From CAWALV01 sp963782965 (GTDB taxonomy: Bacteria; Actinomycetota; Actinomycetes; Acidothermales; Acidothermaceae), in the NCBI GenBank assembly GCA_963782965.1, contig CAWALV010000006.1:806001-870000 (forward strand): a DNA stretch of 64,000 nt, read 5' to 3'. Position 1 is the stretch's first letter. Each line of letters starts with the position of its first letter. Below, in pieces: positions 1 through 8,868 of the stretch. Below the pieces are notes generated by a model. That model was not told where the DNA came from. It did not search any database and was given only the letters and a program-made list of their open reading frames with translations. Both the position numbers and the translations under genes were made by a program.

Positions 1-1
1 G

Positions 2-841
2 GATGAGTTCCAGGAGCTCGTCACGGCGCATCGTTACTACAGTCGTGGCGGTCTGGCTTTCGCGCGCGAGGTTCTCGAGGCGAGCGTCGGCAGCGAGAAG
101 GCCCGCGCGATCATGCAGCGACTCAACGCGTCCCTCACCGAGATGCCCTTCCAGTTCCTGCGCCGGGCCGATCCGCGCCAGATCATCTCCTTCCTCCAGG
201 ACGAGCACCCCCAAACGATCGCGCTCGTCCTGTCGCACATGGGCTCCGAACAGGCGGCGATCGTCCTGAGCGGGCTCAGTCCCGAGCTGCAGGCCGACGT
301 CGCTCACCGGATCGCGGTCATGGACCGCACCTCGCCTGAGTACGTGAAGCTCGTCGAGGGAGTCTTCGAAAAGAAGCTGGCTACCGTGCTTTCGCAGTCA
401 TCGGAGTCCTCGACCGTCGGTGGCCTTGCGCCTCTTGTCGACATCATCAACCGTTCGGACCGGACGACGGAAAAGCTGATCCTGGAGGCACTCGAGCAGC
501 GCGATCCCGAGCTTGCCGAACTCGTTCGTGCGCAGATGTTCATGTTCGAGGACATCTTGAGTCTCGACGACAAGGCCGTGCAACTCGTCTTGCGGCAGGT
601 CGAAGCTGCCGACCTGGCGACGGCGCTCAAGGGAGTGCGCGACGAGGTGCGCGCCAAGGTCATGAACAACATGTCGGAACGAGCCGCCGAGAACCTCGAG
701 GAGGAGATCTCCCTGCTCGGGCCGGTGCGTCTCAAGACCGTCGAGGAGTCACAGGCCAAGGTCGTGCAGCTCATCAGGGCGCTGGAAGAGTCGGGACAGA
801 TCGTGATCCAACGGGGAGCCGACGATGAGTTCATCGACTAG
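2..841 (+). CDS. fliG: Flagellar motor switch protein FliG (5' end outside window)
   Basis: C-terminal 279 residues of FliG, the rotor protein that couples the MS ring to the C ring and meets MotA to produce torque. The reading frame is open to the window edge, and a full FliG is about 335-345 residues, so roughly 60 N-terminal residues are missing. Visible hallmarks are the middle-domain motif EHPQTIALVLSHM and the C-terminal MFEDILSLDD and NNMSERAAENLEEE, which form the torque helix with its charged residues. The stop overlaps the fliH start, so this is the first visible gene of a tightly packed flagellar operon. Confidence 0.95.
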   Translation, partial: DEFQELVTAHRYYSRGGLAFAREVLEASVGSEKARAIMQRLNASLTEMPFQFLRRADPRQIISFLQDEHPQTIALVLSHMGSEQAAIVLSGLSPELQADVAHRIAVMDRTSPEYVKLVEGVFEKKLATVLSQSSESSTVGGLAPLVDIINRSDRTTEKLILEALEQRDPELAELVRAQMFMFEDILSLDDKAVQLVLRQVEAADLATALKGVRDEVRAKVMNNMSERAAENLEEEISLLGPVRLKTVEESQAKVVQLIRALEESGQIVIQRGADDEFID

Positions 842-1547
842 CGCGCAGGCGCGGCCGGTGATCCTACGCGGCGTGGTCGCCACCGCGGCGACTCTCGCGC
901 GGATGGACTCCGACCTGCGCGACAACCCCTATGCGCGCGACGCGGTGGCCGACGCCCGGCTGGTCGACCCGGTGCTCGCGAAGGCGTTCGCCGAAGCCGT
1001 CGAGTCGGCTCGCGCGCAGGCACGTGAACAAGGCTTCGCACAGGGTTACCGCGAGGGCCGTGAAGCGGCCGAGCGCGAGGCCGGTGCGGCACTCGATCGG
1101 GAACTGGCGCTCGCGCGGGATGCCGAAGCCGCTCGCGCGGAGGCAGCGCGCCGTGCGTTGTCGACACTCGACGACGCGGCAGCGGCCTTCGCGGCCCGGC
1201 AAGCGGCCGCGCTGCACGACGTGGAGGAACTCGTATTCGAAGCCGCCTTCGAACTCGCGACGGCACTTCTCGGCCGGGAGTTGACCCTCGCCGAGGCGCC
1301 GGTTCGCGATTCGGTTCGGCGGGCGCTCGCCGTCCTGCCCGGCGACGTGCCGGTCACCGTCGGCGTCCACCCGCTCGACGCGGCGGTGCTCGGCGACCTC
1401 GAGTCGCTTTCGGGTGGCCGTCTGGTCCGCATCGTCTGTGCCCCGGACGTCGAGCCGGGGGCCTGCGTTGCGGATGGCGGAGCGACCCACGTCGACGCCA
1501 GCCTGGCTGCCGCCATCGAACGCGTGCGGCAGGTGATTGCGCGATGA
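825..1547 (+). CDS. fliH: Flagellar assembly protein FliH
   Basis: 240-residue FliH-like protein, the regulator and stator-like partner of the FliI ATPase in flagellar type III export. The sequence is low in complexity and rich in Ala, Arg and Glu. It carries a GxxxG-type run (G70, G74, G78 within EQGFAQGYREG) that is diagnostic of FliH helices, then a long helical stretch and a conserved-looking C-terminal domain. The ATG lies inside the end of fliG after a GGGGAG ribosome site, and the stop overlaps fliI by four bases. The call rests on motif plus position between fliG and fliI; sequence conservation in this family is low. Confidence 0.88.
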   Translation: MSSSTSAQARPVILRGVVATAATLARMDSDLRDNPYARDAVADARLVDPVLAKAFAEAVESARAQAREQGFAQGYREGREAAEREAGAALDRELALARDAEAARAEAARRALSTLDDAAAAFAARQAAALHDVEELVFEAAFELATALLGRELTLAEAPVRDSVRRALAVLPGDVPVTVGVHPLDAAVLGDLESLSGGRLVRIVCAPDVEPGACVADGGATHVDASLAAAIERVRQVIAR

Positions 1548-2845
1548 GCTCGACGGCTCGCTGGGGCGATGTCCTCGACGCCGCTCGGCCATCCGTTCAC
1601 GGTCGGCTTCGCGGTGTCGTGGGGTTGAGCCTGCATGCGGACGGCGTCAGCGCGGCGATCGGCGACCTCGTCCACGTTCAAACGAGCGGGCGGCCGGTCC
1701 TCGCGGAGGTGGTCGCGGTGCATGAGTCGGGACTCGCCTGCATGCCGCTGGGCGATGTGGCCGGCGTTCGTGCCGGTGCTCTCGTGACACCGACAGGTGG
1801 GCCGATGGCTATTCCGGTCGGTGACGCCTTGCTGGGTCGCGTTCTTGACGGGCTCGGTCGACCCATCGACGACGGGCCCTCGCTCGTCGAGGTGGAATGG
1901 GTCGGCGTCGACGGCAACTCGCCGCACCCGTTGCGACGTGCCCGCATCGAGGAGCCGCTGTCGCTGGGTGTGCGGGCTCTCGACACGCTGGTCCCGTGCG
2001 GGCGTGGGCAGCGGCTGGGTGTCTTCGCCGGCTCCGGCGTCGGCAAGTCGTCGTTGCTGTCGATGATCGCGCGGGGGACCGAAGCAGAGGTCTCGGTCAT
2101 CGCGTTGATCGGAGAACGCGGCCGTGAGGTGCGCGAGTTCATCGAGAACGACCTCGGGCCCGAGGGTTTGGCCCGCTCGGTGGTGGTCGTCGCGACGTCG
2201 GACGAACCGCCACTGGTGCGCTTGCGGGCGGCATTCGTCGCGACCCGCATCGCGGAATGGTTTCGCGACCGCGACCGCCACGTGGTGTTGATGATGGACA
2301 GCATCACCCGCTTTGCGATGGCGCAGCGTGAGGTCGGGTTGTCGGTCGGCGAGCCACCAGCCACGCGCGGATACCCGCCCTCGGTCTTCGCGCTTCTGCC
2401 GAAGTTGCTCGAACGCGCGGGGGCTGCCGAGCGTGGCAGCATCACCGGCCTCTACACCGTCCTCGTCGAGGGCGATGACATGAACGAACCCGTCGCGGAC
2501 ACCGCCCGGTCGATCCTTGACGGTCACGTCGTGCTCAGCCGCCGTCTCGCCACGAGCGGCCACTTTCCCAGCATCGACGTGCTCGAGTCGATCTCGCGAG
2601 TGACCGGCGCCATCACCACCCGGGAACAGCGTGACGACGCGACGGCGCTCCGCCGCATGATGGCAGCGCATCGCGATGCTCGTGAACTCATCGAGATAGG
2701 CGCGTACGCGCCGGGATCGAACCCGGCGGTCGACGACGCGGTGCGCCTTCAGCCGCGAATCGATGCCTTCCTGCGCCAGGACATCATGGCCACGACGCCC
2801 GCGGACCAGGCCTGGGCCTGGTTGCACGACCTGGTGACCACATGA
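1544..2845 (+). CDS. fliI: Flagellum-specific ATPase FliI
   Basis: 433-residue ATPase of the flagellar type III export apparatus. It hydrolyses ATP at the cytoplasmic face to help feed rod, hook and filament subunits into the export gate. Walker A is GSGVGKS (about residues 163-169), Walker B is VVLMMD (about 247-252), and the family signature EPPATRGYPPSVFALLP follows. Length matches FliI and the F1-beta-like family. The start (ATGA) overlaps the fliH stop and the stop overlaps fliJ, indicating translational coupling of the fliH-fliI-fliJ ATPase complex. Confidence 0.97.
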   Translation: MSSTARWGDVLDAARPSVHGRLRGVVGLSLHADGVSAAIGDLVHVQTSGRPVLAEVVAVHESGLACMPLGDVAGVRAGALVTPTGGPMAIPVGDALLGRVLDGLGRPIDDGPSLVEVEWVGVDGNSPHPLRRARIEEPLSLGVRALDTLVPCGRGQRLGVFAGSGVGKSSLLSMIARGTEAEVSVIALIGERGREVREFIENDLGPEGLARSVVVVATSDEPPLVRLRAAFVATRIAEWFRDRDRHVVLMMDSITRFAMAQREVGLSVGEPPATRGYPPSVFALLPKLLERAGAAERGSITGLYTVLVEGDDMNEPVADTARSILDGHVVLSRRLATSGHFPSIDVLESISRVTGAITTREQRDDATALRRMMAAHRDARELIEIGAYAPGSNPAVDDAVRLQPRIDAFLRQDIMATTPADQAWAWLHDLVTT

Positions 2846-3297
2846 AGCGATACGTCTTCTCGTTGCACCGCGTGCTGCGCGTTCGGTCTGCCCAGGAGAG
2901 TGCCGCGCGCCAAGCGCTGCGGACGGCGGCCGACCAAGCCGCTCGCGCGGCCGACGACTACGACCTCAAGATGTGCAACTACGAAGCGAACGTCGCGAGC
3001 GCTGCGTCGCTGCGCGGAACCGTGCTCAGCATGCTCGCCATGCGAGCAGTCTCTTCGCTGCGGGCCGAGGCGGTGCTCGAGGCGGACCGGCAACGGGTGC
3101 AAGCCGACGGAGAGCTCGGCACCGCGTCGCAGACGTGGGCCGATGCCAAGAAGCGGCTGAGCAGCTTGGAAGAACTCGATGAACGCCACCGCGCCGAGCA
3201 TCGAAGCGAACTGGGGGCCGAGGAGCAGCGGGCGGCAGACGACATCAGCAACGGCAAGCCACGACCGGCCACCGCACCCGGGGAGGCATCACGATGA
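2842..3297 (+). CDS. fliJ: Flagellar export chaperone FliJ
   Basis: 151-residue, highly charged, Ala-rich protein predicted to be almost entirely coiled coil. FliJ is the central stalk-like component of the FliH/FliI export ATPase and helps recycle export chaperones. The start FSLHRVLRVRSAQE resembles the N-terminus of FliJ family members, but the family is poorly conserved, so the name depends mainly on size, helical character and position directly after fliI with a four-base ATGA overlap. It also overlaps the downstream wall hydrolase gene by four bases. Confidence 0.85.
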   Translation: MKRYVFSLHRVLRVRSAQESAARQALRTAADQAARAADDYDLKMCNYEANVASAASLRGTVLSMLAMRAVSSLRAEAVLEADRQRVQADGELGTASQTWADAKKRLSSLEELDERHRAEHRSELGAEEQRAADDISNGKPRPATAPGEASR

Positions 3298-4292
3298 GCG
3301 GCGTCGAGCAGGTCCAGAACAGGATCACTGCTATCACACAACTGTTCTCCGCGGTGGCGCCGGCCGCGCAGCCGTTGGTGTCGAGCACTCCGCCGACCAC
3401 GACGTACGCCAGCGAGTTCGCCTCGGCGCTGGCGACTGCTTCCGCCTCCGACGTCCCCACCGCACCGGCGGCCGGCACCGGCGCGACGGGTGACGCCGTG
3501 GTCGCGGATGCCGAGCGGTACCTCGGCGTTCCCTACCTCTACGGGGGAACGGATCCGAGTGTCGGGCTCGACTGCTCTGCGCTGGTGCAGCGTGCGTACG
3601 CAGACCTCGGCGTCTCCCTGCCACGCACCAGCCAGGAGCAGGCTCGGCTCGGCACGCCCGTCAGCTCGCTCGCGCAGGCAAGACCGGGCGACCTCGTGTG
3701 CTTCGGCACACCCGCGACCCACATCGGGATCTACGTCGGCGACGGCAAGATGGTCGTGGCCCCGCACACCGGCGAGAACGTACAGGTTCAAGAGATTTCC
3801 GAGACGCCGAGCACGATCCGCCGCATCGTGGGCGAGCCGGAGGCGGTTATCGGAGGTGTTGCGGCAGCACGGCCGGCCGCCCTCGCCACCAAGCCTGCTT
3901 CGATTGCCGCGACCGCTGCCGCGTACGCGCCGGCGTTCGCCGTGGCCGAGCGAAAGTACGGTCTGCCGCAGGGTTTGCTGTCAGCCGTGGCGCGTGCGGA
4001 ATCGGACTACCGACCGAACGCCGTGAGCTCGGCAGGTGCCATCGGGCTCATGCAGCTGATGCCGGCGACCGCTGGTGCCCTCGGTGTCGACCCGACGGAC
4101 CCGAAGCAGGAGATCGACGGCGCTGCGCGACTCCTGCGCGGTCAGCTGGCCAAGTACGGCTCAGTCCCGCTCGCGCTCGCTGCATACAACGCGGGCGGCC
4201 CGGCCGTCGACAGGTATGGCGGCATCCCGCCCTATCCCGAGACGCGCAGCTACGTGCAGAAGGTGATGACCTACATGAATGAGGCCGCATGA
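3294..4292 (+). CDS. Bifunctional NlpC/P60 endopeptidase and SLT transglycosylase
   Basis: 332-residue peptidoglycan hydrolase with two catalytic domains. An NlpC/P60 cysteine peptidase occupies about residues 66-165 (Cys94 in LDCSALV, His143 in THIGIYVG, His158 in APHTG). A lytic transglycosylase (SLT) domain occupies about 212-332, with Glu236 in ARAESDYRPNAV followed by GAIGLMQLMPATA. No classical signal peptide is seen; the N-terminus looks like that of other flagellar export substrates. Its position between fliJ and fliK suggests it opens the wall for rod growth, the job FlgJ does in Proteobacteria. That role is inference; the two enzyme domains are clear. Confidence 0.92.
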   Translation: MSGVEQVQNRITAITQLFSAVAPAAQPLVSSTPPTTTYASEFASALATASASDVPTAPAAGTGATGDAVVADAERYLGVPYLYGGTDPSVGLDCSALVQRAYADLGVSLPRTSQEQARLGTPVSSLAQARPGDLVCFGTPATHIGIYVGDGKMVVAPHTGENVQVQEISETPSTIRRIVGEPEAVIGGVAAARPAALATKPASIAATAAAYAPAFAVAERKYGLPQGLLSAVARAESDYRPNAVSSAGAIGLMQLMPATAGALGVDPTDPKQEIDGAARLLRGQLAKYGSVPLALAAYNAGGPAVDRYGGIPPYPETRSYVQKVMTYMNEAA

Positions 4293-5758
4293 AAGCGATC
4301 AGCCCTTCGATGCCGACGCCGGTAGCGAGTCGTCATGACCGCAGCGCCGAGATCTCGGCGGTCGACGAGGTCTTCGGCGCGCTCATGACAGCTGCTCTTG
4401 GTGCGACGCCTCTCATCGATCCGTCACCGCCGGCAACGCGTCGCCCGGAACCCGAGACCAGGGCGGTATCAGGCGCCTCGCGCCGCGCCAACGCGGGCGG
4501 CGCGACCGGCATCGAGAAGCGAGCCACCGACAAGGCGGACGCCAGTAAGCCGGACGACGCAGCGCCGTCGGGCGACGGTGGCGGCGTCCGGGCCTCCGAC
4601 CGAACCAACGCGGCGCCCGAGACGTCGCTCGCCGCCGACACGTCGTCCGACCCGGCCTCCGGTTCGACGAACGCGTCACCGAAACCCGTTACGGAGCCGA
4701 CTGTTCCGGGCACCGTGACGGCCCGGGCCGCTGCCAACGGTCTCGAGGCGGCTGCTGCTGTGCTCGCCAAGGCTCTCGCCGAAGCCGCTCCGACGCACCG
4801 TGTCGCCGGGAACTCGGTGTCGGCGAAAGCGAAGACCGCTGCGTCCCCGCGCCTTCCCGGTGGCGCGCAGCAACTGCCGACGCGGGCGCCCGGGCAGTTG
4901 GCGGCAACCCCCGAAGCCCTACCCCCGCTGCCGGCACCGGCGCACCACGCGGCATCGATTCATAAGGTTCCCTCCGTGCCGGCATCGGTCGCCGCTGCCG
5001 CGCTCGCCGGCAACGGCCAGACGCAGGTGCCACCGACGGGACTTGCGCCCGCCGGGGCGGGCCCCGGGCCGGGCGGTGAACCCGCGCACCTGCTCGCGCA
5101 GTTCTCGACACAGGCAGGTGCTGGCGGTGTTGCGGCGCCGGCAACGCACGTCGATCCGCATCGCGCGGGTGCGGGGGGCCAGCCGGGCCCAGGCACCTCG
5201 GCGGCGCCCGATATCGCGCTGGCGGCGGCGGCCAACGCGCCGGCTCTGACCGTGACGGTGCCTACAGCGCCGCCGACCGTGCTGCCGAACGCGGCGCCGG
5301 CCGCGGTGCCTGCGCCAGTTGCGGAGCAGATCGTCCGGGTGCTCACGCCACTGCACGAGTCGAACGACGGGAGCTACACCCTCTCCTTGCAGCTGCATCC
5401 GGCCGAGCTCGGACCTGTGACGATACGCGTCGATGTCTCGCAGGGCGTGTTGTCGGTTCATCTGCTCGCCGACCACCTGCAGGGGCACGAGGCGTTGAAC
5501 CAGAGCTTGCACGCGCTGCGCGCCCAACTCGAAGCGAGCGGTGTGCAGACCGGCGACATCCAGCTCGGCACCGCGCCGTCGCTCATGCACCAACACGATC
5601 GCCAGCAGCAGCAGGCCGCATCGCACCAGCCCGCGCCCCGCCAGCTACCCGAGACATCAGGGCACCAGGACGCCGGAACGACACGTCGTCCGCCCGACAG
5701 CCGGAACACCGAGGGCACTGACGCCGTCGGCGACGCCGTTCTCGACGTCCGAATCTGA
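4289..5758 (+). CDS. fliK: Flagellar hook-length control protein FliK
   Basis: 489-residue protein with a long Ala/Pro/Gly-rich, probably disordered first three quarters and a conserved hook-length-control domain near residues 345-430 (LHPAELGPVTIRVDV, then NQSLHALRAQLEASG). FliK is exported during hook growth and its C-terminal domain acts on FlhB to switch export from rod/hook to filament subunits. A Gln/His-rich tail follows the domain. The ATGA overlap with the preceding hydrolase gene and the location just before flgD and flgE fit this role. The disordered part acts as the molecular ruler in known FliK proteins. Confidence 0.92.
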   Translation: MKAISPSMPTPVASRHDRSAEISAVDEVFGALMTAALGATPLIDPSPPATRRPEPETRAVSGASRRANAGGATGIEKRATDKADASKPDDAAPSGDGGGVRASDRTNAAPETSLAADTSSDPASGSTNASPKPVTEPTVPGTVTARAAANGLEAAAAVLAKALAEAAPTHRVAGNSVSAKAKTAASPRLPGGAQQLPTRAPGQLAATPEALPPLPAPAHHAASIHKVPSVPASVAAAALAGNGQTQVPPTGLAPAGAGPGPGGEPAHLLAQFSTQAGAGGVAAPATHVDPHRAGAGGQPGPGTSAAPDIALAAAANAPALTVTVPTAPPTVLPNAAPAAVPAPVAEQIVRVLTPLHESNDGSYTLSLQLHPAELGPVTIRVDVSQGVLSVHLLADHLQGHEALNQSLHALRAQLEASGVQTGDIQLGTAPSLMHQHDRQQQQAASHQPAPRQLPETSGHQDAGTTRRPPDSRNTEGTDAVGDAVLDVRI

Positions 5759-5770
5759 GGAGGCTCCGTC

Positions 5771-6277
5771 ATGACGAACCCGATCAGCGGCATCGTGCCG
5801 CGCATGTTCATGGCCCCGGCGGCCACTGCCGATGGGGCATCCTTCCCGAGCGTGGCGGGTGCGAGCGCTGCGACCGCGGCGAGCCCGGCGACCAGCTCAG
5901 GCTCCGTCGACCTCGGAGGCATCAACAACAACACCTTCTTGAAGCTGCTCGTCGCACAGCTCAGCCATCAGGACCCGATGAATCCAACCGACAGCAGCAC
6001 CTACATCACCCAGGAAGCCCAGTTCTCGATGGTGCAGAGCATGAACGACCTGGCCAAGCAGAACGCGGCCTTGCTGCAGAGCCAGCAGATGCAGGAAGCG
6101 ACAGGCTTCATCGGCAAGAACGTCACGTACGTCGATGCGAACGGCGTGCAGAACGTCGGCGTGGTCTCGAGCGCATCGCCCGGTTCGGACGGCGCGGTCG
6201 TGCGCGTCGGCGCCGCGCAGGTGCCGATCAGCTCCATCACGTCGGTGTTCGCCGGCACGAGTACCCCGGCAGCCTGA
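5771..6277 (+). CDS. flgD: Flagellar hook capping protein FlgD
   Basis: 168-residue FlgD, the scaffold that sits at the tip of the growing hook and directs FlgE polymerisation. The signature is clear: NNTFLKLLVAQLSHQDPMNP followed by an EAQFSMVQSMNDL helix. It is shorter than enterobacterial FlgD (about 230) and keeps the N-terminal export and capping part plus a short C-terminal beta region, as is common in Gram-positive bacteria. An AGGAGG site lies about seven bases upstream of the ATG. Confidence 0.95.
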   Translation: MTNPISGIVPRMFMAPAATADGASFPSVAGASAATAASPATSSGSVDLGGINNNTFLKLLVAQLSHQDPMNPTDSSTYITQEAQFSMVQSMNDLAKQNAALLQSQQMQEATGFIGKNVTYVDANGVQNVGVVSSASPGSDGAVVRVGAAQVPISSITSVFAGTSTPAA

Positions 6278-6352
6278 ACCGACTCGCTTCACAGGTAAAC
6301 GGAAAGCCAACGTAAACAGCCGAACAGGCAAACAATGAAACGAGGAACTCGC

Positions 6353-7549
6353 ATGCTTCGCTCGCTCTTCGCCGGGGTCTCCGGTCTGCGCGCGCACCAG
6401 ACCATGCTCGACGTCGTCGGCAACAACATCGCCAACGTGAACACGGCGGGCTTCAAGTCGTCACAGGTTGAGTTCGAAGACACGCTCAGCCAGGCGCTGA
6501 AAGCCGCCGGAGCGCCGCAGGGCGGCCAGGGCGGCACCAACCCCGCGCAGGTCGGCCTCGGCGTGCAGGTCGGTGCCATCAACACGACGTTTACCCAAGG
6601 GCCCGCCGAAACGACCGGCGTCGACACCGACCTCATGATCCAAGGCGACGGGTTCTTCGTCGTCGACGACGGCGGTCAGCAGGTCTACACGCGTGACGGC
6701 GCTTTCAAGTTCGACGCCAACGGCAACCTGACGACGGCCAACGGGGCTTTGGTCCAGGGCTGGATCGCGCAGAACGGCGTGGTGAACACAAGCAGCTCGA
6801 TCAGCGGCATCAAGCTGCCCATCGGCACCTCGATGCCTCCGTTGGCGAGCACGGCTGCGAAGCTGGCGGGCAACCTTCCGGCTGACGGCACCGGGTCACC
6901 GATCTCCAACGACCTCAAGGTCTACGACGCCAAGGGACAGTTGGTCGACGTAGCACTCACCTATACCTACGACACGACGTCGAGTACCTGGACTCTCAGC
7001 TTCAACGACCCGTCGGCGACGACGCAGCCGGCCGCCGTCCCTCTCGCGTTCGACAGCAGCGGGAACCTGACGACGACGTCGCCGGTGACCGTGACGCTGA
7101 ACGGGCAGAGTGTCGCTCTCGACATCGGGGCCGTCACGGCGTTCGGCGGCGAGAACACGGCCTCTGTCATCACCTCTGACGGCAACGCAATGGGCTCCCT
7201 CGCGTCGTATTCCATCTCACCCGACGGCACGATCCAGGGCGTGTTCACCAACGGCATGAAGCAGCCGCTTGGGCAGATCGCCCTGGCGACGTTCAACAAC
7301 CCGGGTGGCCTGAACAAGGTGGGGAATTCCGAGTACTCGGAGTCAGTCAACTCGGGCAACGCGCGTATCGGTACGGCGGGCACGGGCAGCCGCGGTCAGC
7401 TCGCGGCGGGCGAGATCGAGGGCTCGAACGTCGACCTGTCGCAGGAGTTCAGCAATCTCATCATCGCCCAGCGTGGGTTCGAGGCGAACTCGAAGGTGAT
7501 CACTACTTCTGACGAGGTGTTGCAGGACCTGGTGAACCTGAAGCACTAA
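6353..7549 (+). CDS. flgE: Flagellar hook protein FlgE
   Basis: 398-residue hook protein. The N-terminus MLRSLFAGVSGLRAHQTMLD with NNIANVNTAGFKSS is the classic rod/hook motif, and the C-terminus ends in the partner helix (IIAQRGFEANSKVITTSDEV). These two ends form the axial coiled-coil domain D0, and the Thr/Ser-rich middle forms the outer domains. An in-frame ATG 18 bases upstream exists, but the GAGGAA ribosome site and the canonical MLRSLF start favour 6353. It follows flgD after a 75-base gap and is followed by a strong hairpin. Confidence 0.95.
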   Translation: MLRSLFAGVSGLRAHQTMLDVVGNNIANVNTAGFKSSQVEFEDTLSQALKAAGAPQGGQGGTNPAQVGLGVQVGAINTTFTQGPAETTGVDTDLMIQGDGFFVVDDGGQQVYTRDGAFKFDANGNLTTANGALVQGWIAQNGVVNTSSSISGIKLPIGTSMPPLASTAAKLAGNLPADGTGSPISNDLKVYDAKGQLVDVALTYTYDTTSSTWTLSFNDPSATTQPAAVPLAFDSSGNLTTTSPVTVTLNGQSVALDIGAVTAFGGENTASVITSDGNAMGSLASYSISPDGTIQGVFTNGMKQPLGQIALATFNNPGGLNKVGNSEYSESVNSGNARIGTAGTGSRGQLAAGEIEGSNVDLSQEFSNLIIAQRGFEANSKVITTSDEVLQDLVNLKH

Positions 7550-7576
7550 CGGGTTTAGCCCGAACGCAGCAGTGAC

Positions 7577-7609
7577 GGTTCACCCGGCACCTACCCGGCC
7601 GGGTGAACC
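7577..7609 (+). other. Perfect 11-bp inverted repeat after flgE
   Basis: GGTTCACCCGG at 7577-7587 is matched by its exact reverse complement at 7599-7609 with an 11-base loop. It begins 28 bases after the flgE stop. There is no T-run after it, so it is not a textbook intrinsic terminator. It could be an mRNA processing or 3'-end stabilising hairpin that adjusts hook protein levels, or an attenuator. It lies in the largest gap of the flagellar operon (7550-7787), which otherwise holds no convincing gene before the flbD start. Confidence 0.6.
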
Positions 7610-7787
7610 GCCGCCGTTGCCTGCGCGATGGGCGGGATCCGGGCCCGATCCACGGTCGAGGCTCCTCAGGTCGGCGGCATCGGCGCCGAATAGGAACGTG
7701 GCCGCCACGGATAGGCGGTCACGACGTCACCCCGGACGCTCACCACCGGCCGGGTGCGGCTGCTTCTCCACGGATGGAGGCCTCACG

Positions 7788-8066
7788 ATGATTGTGTTGA
7801 CGCGACTCAATGGGCCCCCATTCGCGTTGAATCCCGATCTCATCGAGAGAGTCGACGCCAACCCCGACACTGTCGTCACCCTGGTCGGCGGCATCAAGTA
7901 CGTGGTCGCCGAGTCGCTCGAAGAACTGCTGGCCCGAGTGTGTGAGTTCCGCGGCCTGGTCATCGCCGCGGCGTACGCGTGCCAGTCGACACCGGGTCAA
8001 GAGCGCAACCTGCGGGTCGTGAGCGACCCCGAGGAAGCCGCCCTCGCACACCTGAAAGACGTGTGA
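7788..8066 (+). CDS. flbD: Flagellar protein FlbD family (small)
   Basis: 92-residue protein starting MIVLTRLNGPPFALNPDLIE, a near-perfect match to the small FlbD/FlbDfa family found between hook and motor genes in Gram-positive bacteria. It is unrelated to the Caulobacter FlbD regulator. The ATG follows a GGATGGAGG ribosome site; extending the frame upstream gives a low-complexity Arg/Pro-rich run, so the later start is preferred. Function is not firmly known; conservation beside motA/motB suggests a role in hook or motor assembly. It is separated from motA by one base. Confidence 0.9.
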   Translation: MIVLTRLNGPPFALNPDLIERVDANPDTVVTLVGGIKYVVAESLEELLARVCEFRGLVIAAAYACQSTPGQERNLRVVSDPEEAALAHLKDV

Positions 8067-8067
8067 G

Positions 8068-8868
8068 ATGGACCCGGCCACCCTGATCGGGATCGTCCTT
8101 GCCCTCGGCGGCATCTTCGTCTCGATGATCATTGAGGGCAGTAGCCCGCTCGCCATCGTGCTGCCCGCGCCCATGATGCTCGTGCTCTTCGGCACGGTCG
8201 GAGCGGCGATGGCCGGCGGGCTCCTCAAAGACACCACTGCTTCGCTGAAATGGTTGAAGCTGGCGTTGATGGCCAAGCCGACGACCGCCGACGGGCTGGT
8301 CGACGATCTCGTGCGGTTGGCCGACCATGCCCGCAAGTCCGGACTGCTCGCGCTCGAGGACGCCGCCAAGGAAGTCGACGACGCATTCTTGCGGCGCGGC
8401 CTGGAACTCGCGGTCGACGGCACCGACCCGGAGGAGTTGCGCGAAATCCTCGAAGCCGAGATCGTCGCGAAGCGCAAGGAGTTCAAGCAAGGCGCCAAGC
8501 TGTTCGCAGACATGGGCGGTTACGGCCCGACGCTGGGCGTCATCGGCACGGTGGTGAGCCTGGTGCACGTCCTGGCGAATCTCAGCTCGCCGGAGTCGCT
8601 CGGCAAGCTCATCGCCGCCGCGTTCGTCGCCACCTTGTGGGGCGTCATGTCTGCGAACGTCATCTGGCTCCCACTCGCCAACAAGATCAAGCGGCTCGGC
8701 GAACTACAGACTCAGCAGATGGAGCTCGTCATCGAGGGCGTGCTCTCCATCCAGGCCGGCGCCAACCCGCGAATGATCCAGCAGAAGTTGCGCTCCTACT
8801 TGCCCGGCGGTACGGCCAAGGCGTCCAAGGACGCCAAGGACGAGAAGTCTTCACGGGTTGCAGCATGA
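8068..8868 (+). CDS. motA: Flagellar stator protein MotA
   Basis: 266-residue inner-membrane stator subunit that, with MotB, conducts ions and pushes on FliG. Four membrane segments are visible (about residues 4-22, 29-52, 152-172 and 181-203). The cytoplasmic loop holds Arg89 and Glu97 (ADHARKSGLLALED), equivalent to the FliG-contacting charges, and Pro154 in GYGPTLGVIGTV corresponds to the channel proline. The extra Lys-rich tail is unremarkable. It overlaps motB by four bases, which fits the fixed 5:2 stoichiometry of the stator. Confidence 0.96.
   Translation: MDPATLIGIVLALGGIFVSMIIEGSSPLAIVLPAPMMLVLFGTVGAAMAGGLLKDTTASLKWLKLALMAKPTTADGLVDDLVRLADHARKSGLLALEDAAKEVDDAFLRRGLELAVDGTDPEELREILEAEIVAKRKEFKQGAKLFADMGGYGPTLGVIGTVVSLVHVLANLSSPESLGKLIAAAFVATLWGVMSANVIWLPLANKIKRLGELQTQQMELVIEGVLSIQAGANPRMIQQKLRSYLPGGTAKASKDAKDEKSSRVAA

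Noticed and set aside
1046..2827. Long minus-strand open frame (about 590 codons) opposite fliH/fliI
   Set aside because: Arg/His-rich with no motif, antisense to clear fliI and fliH; an effect of high GC content.
7550..7787. Possible c-di-GMP riboswitch before flbD/motAB
   Set aside because: No GEMM-type conserved core was visible; only a simple hairpin and GC-rich filler.
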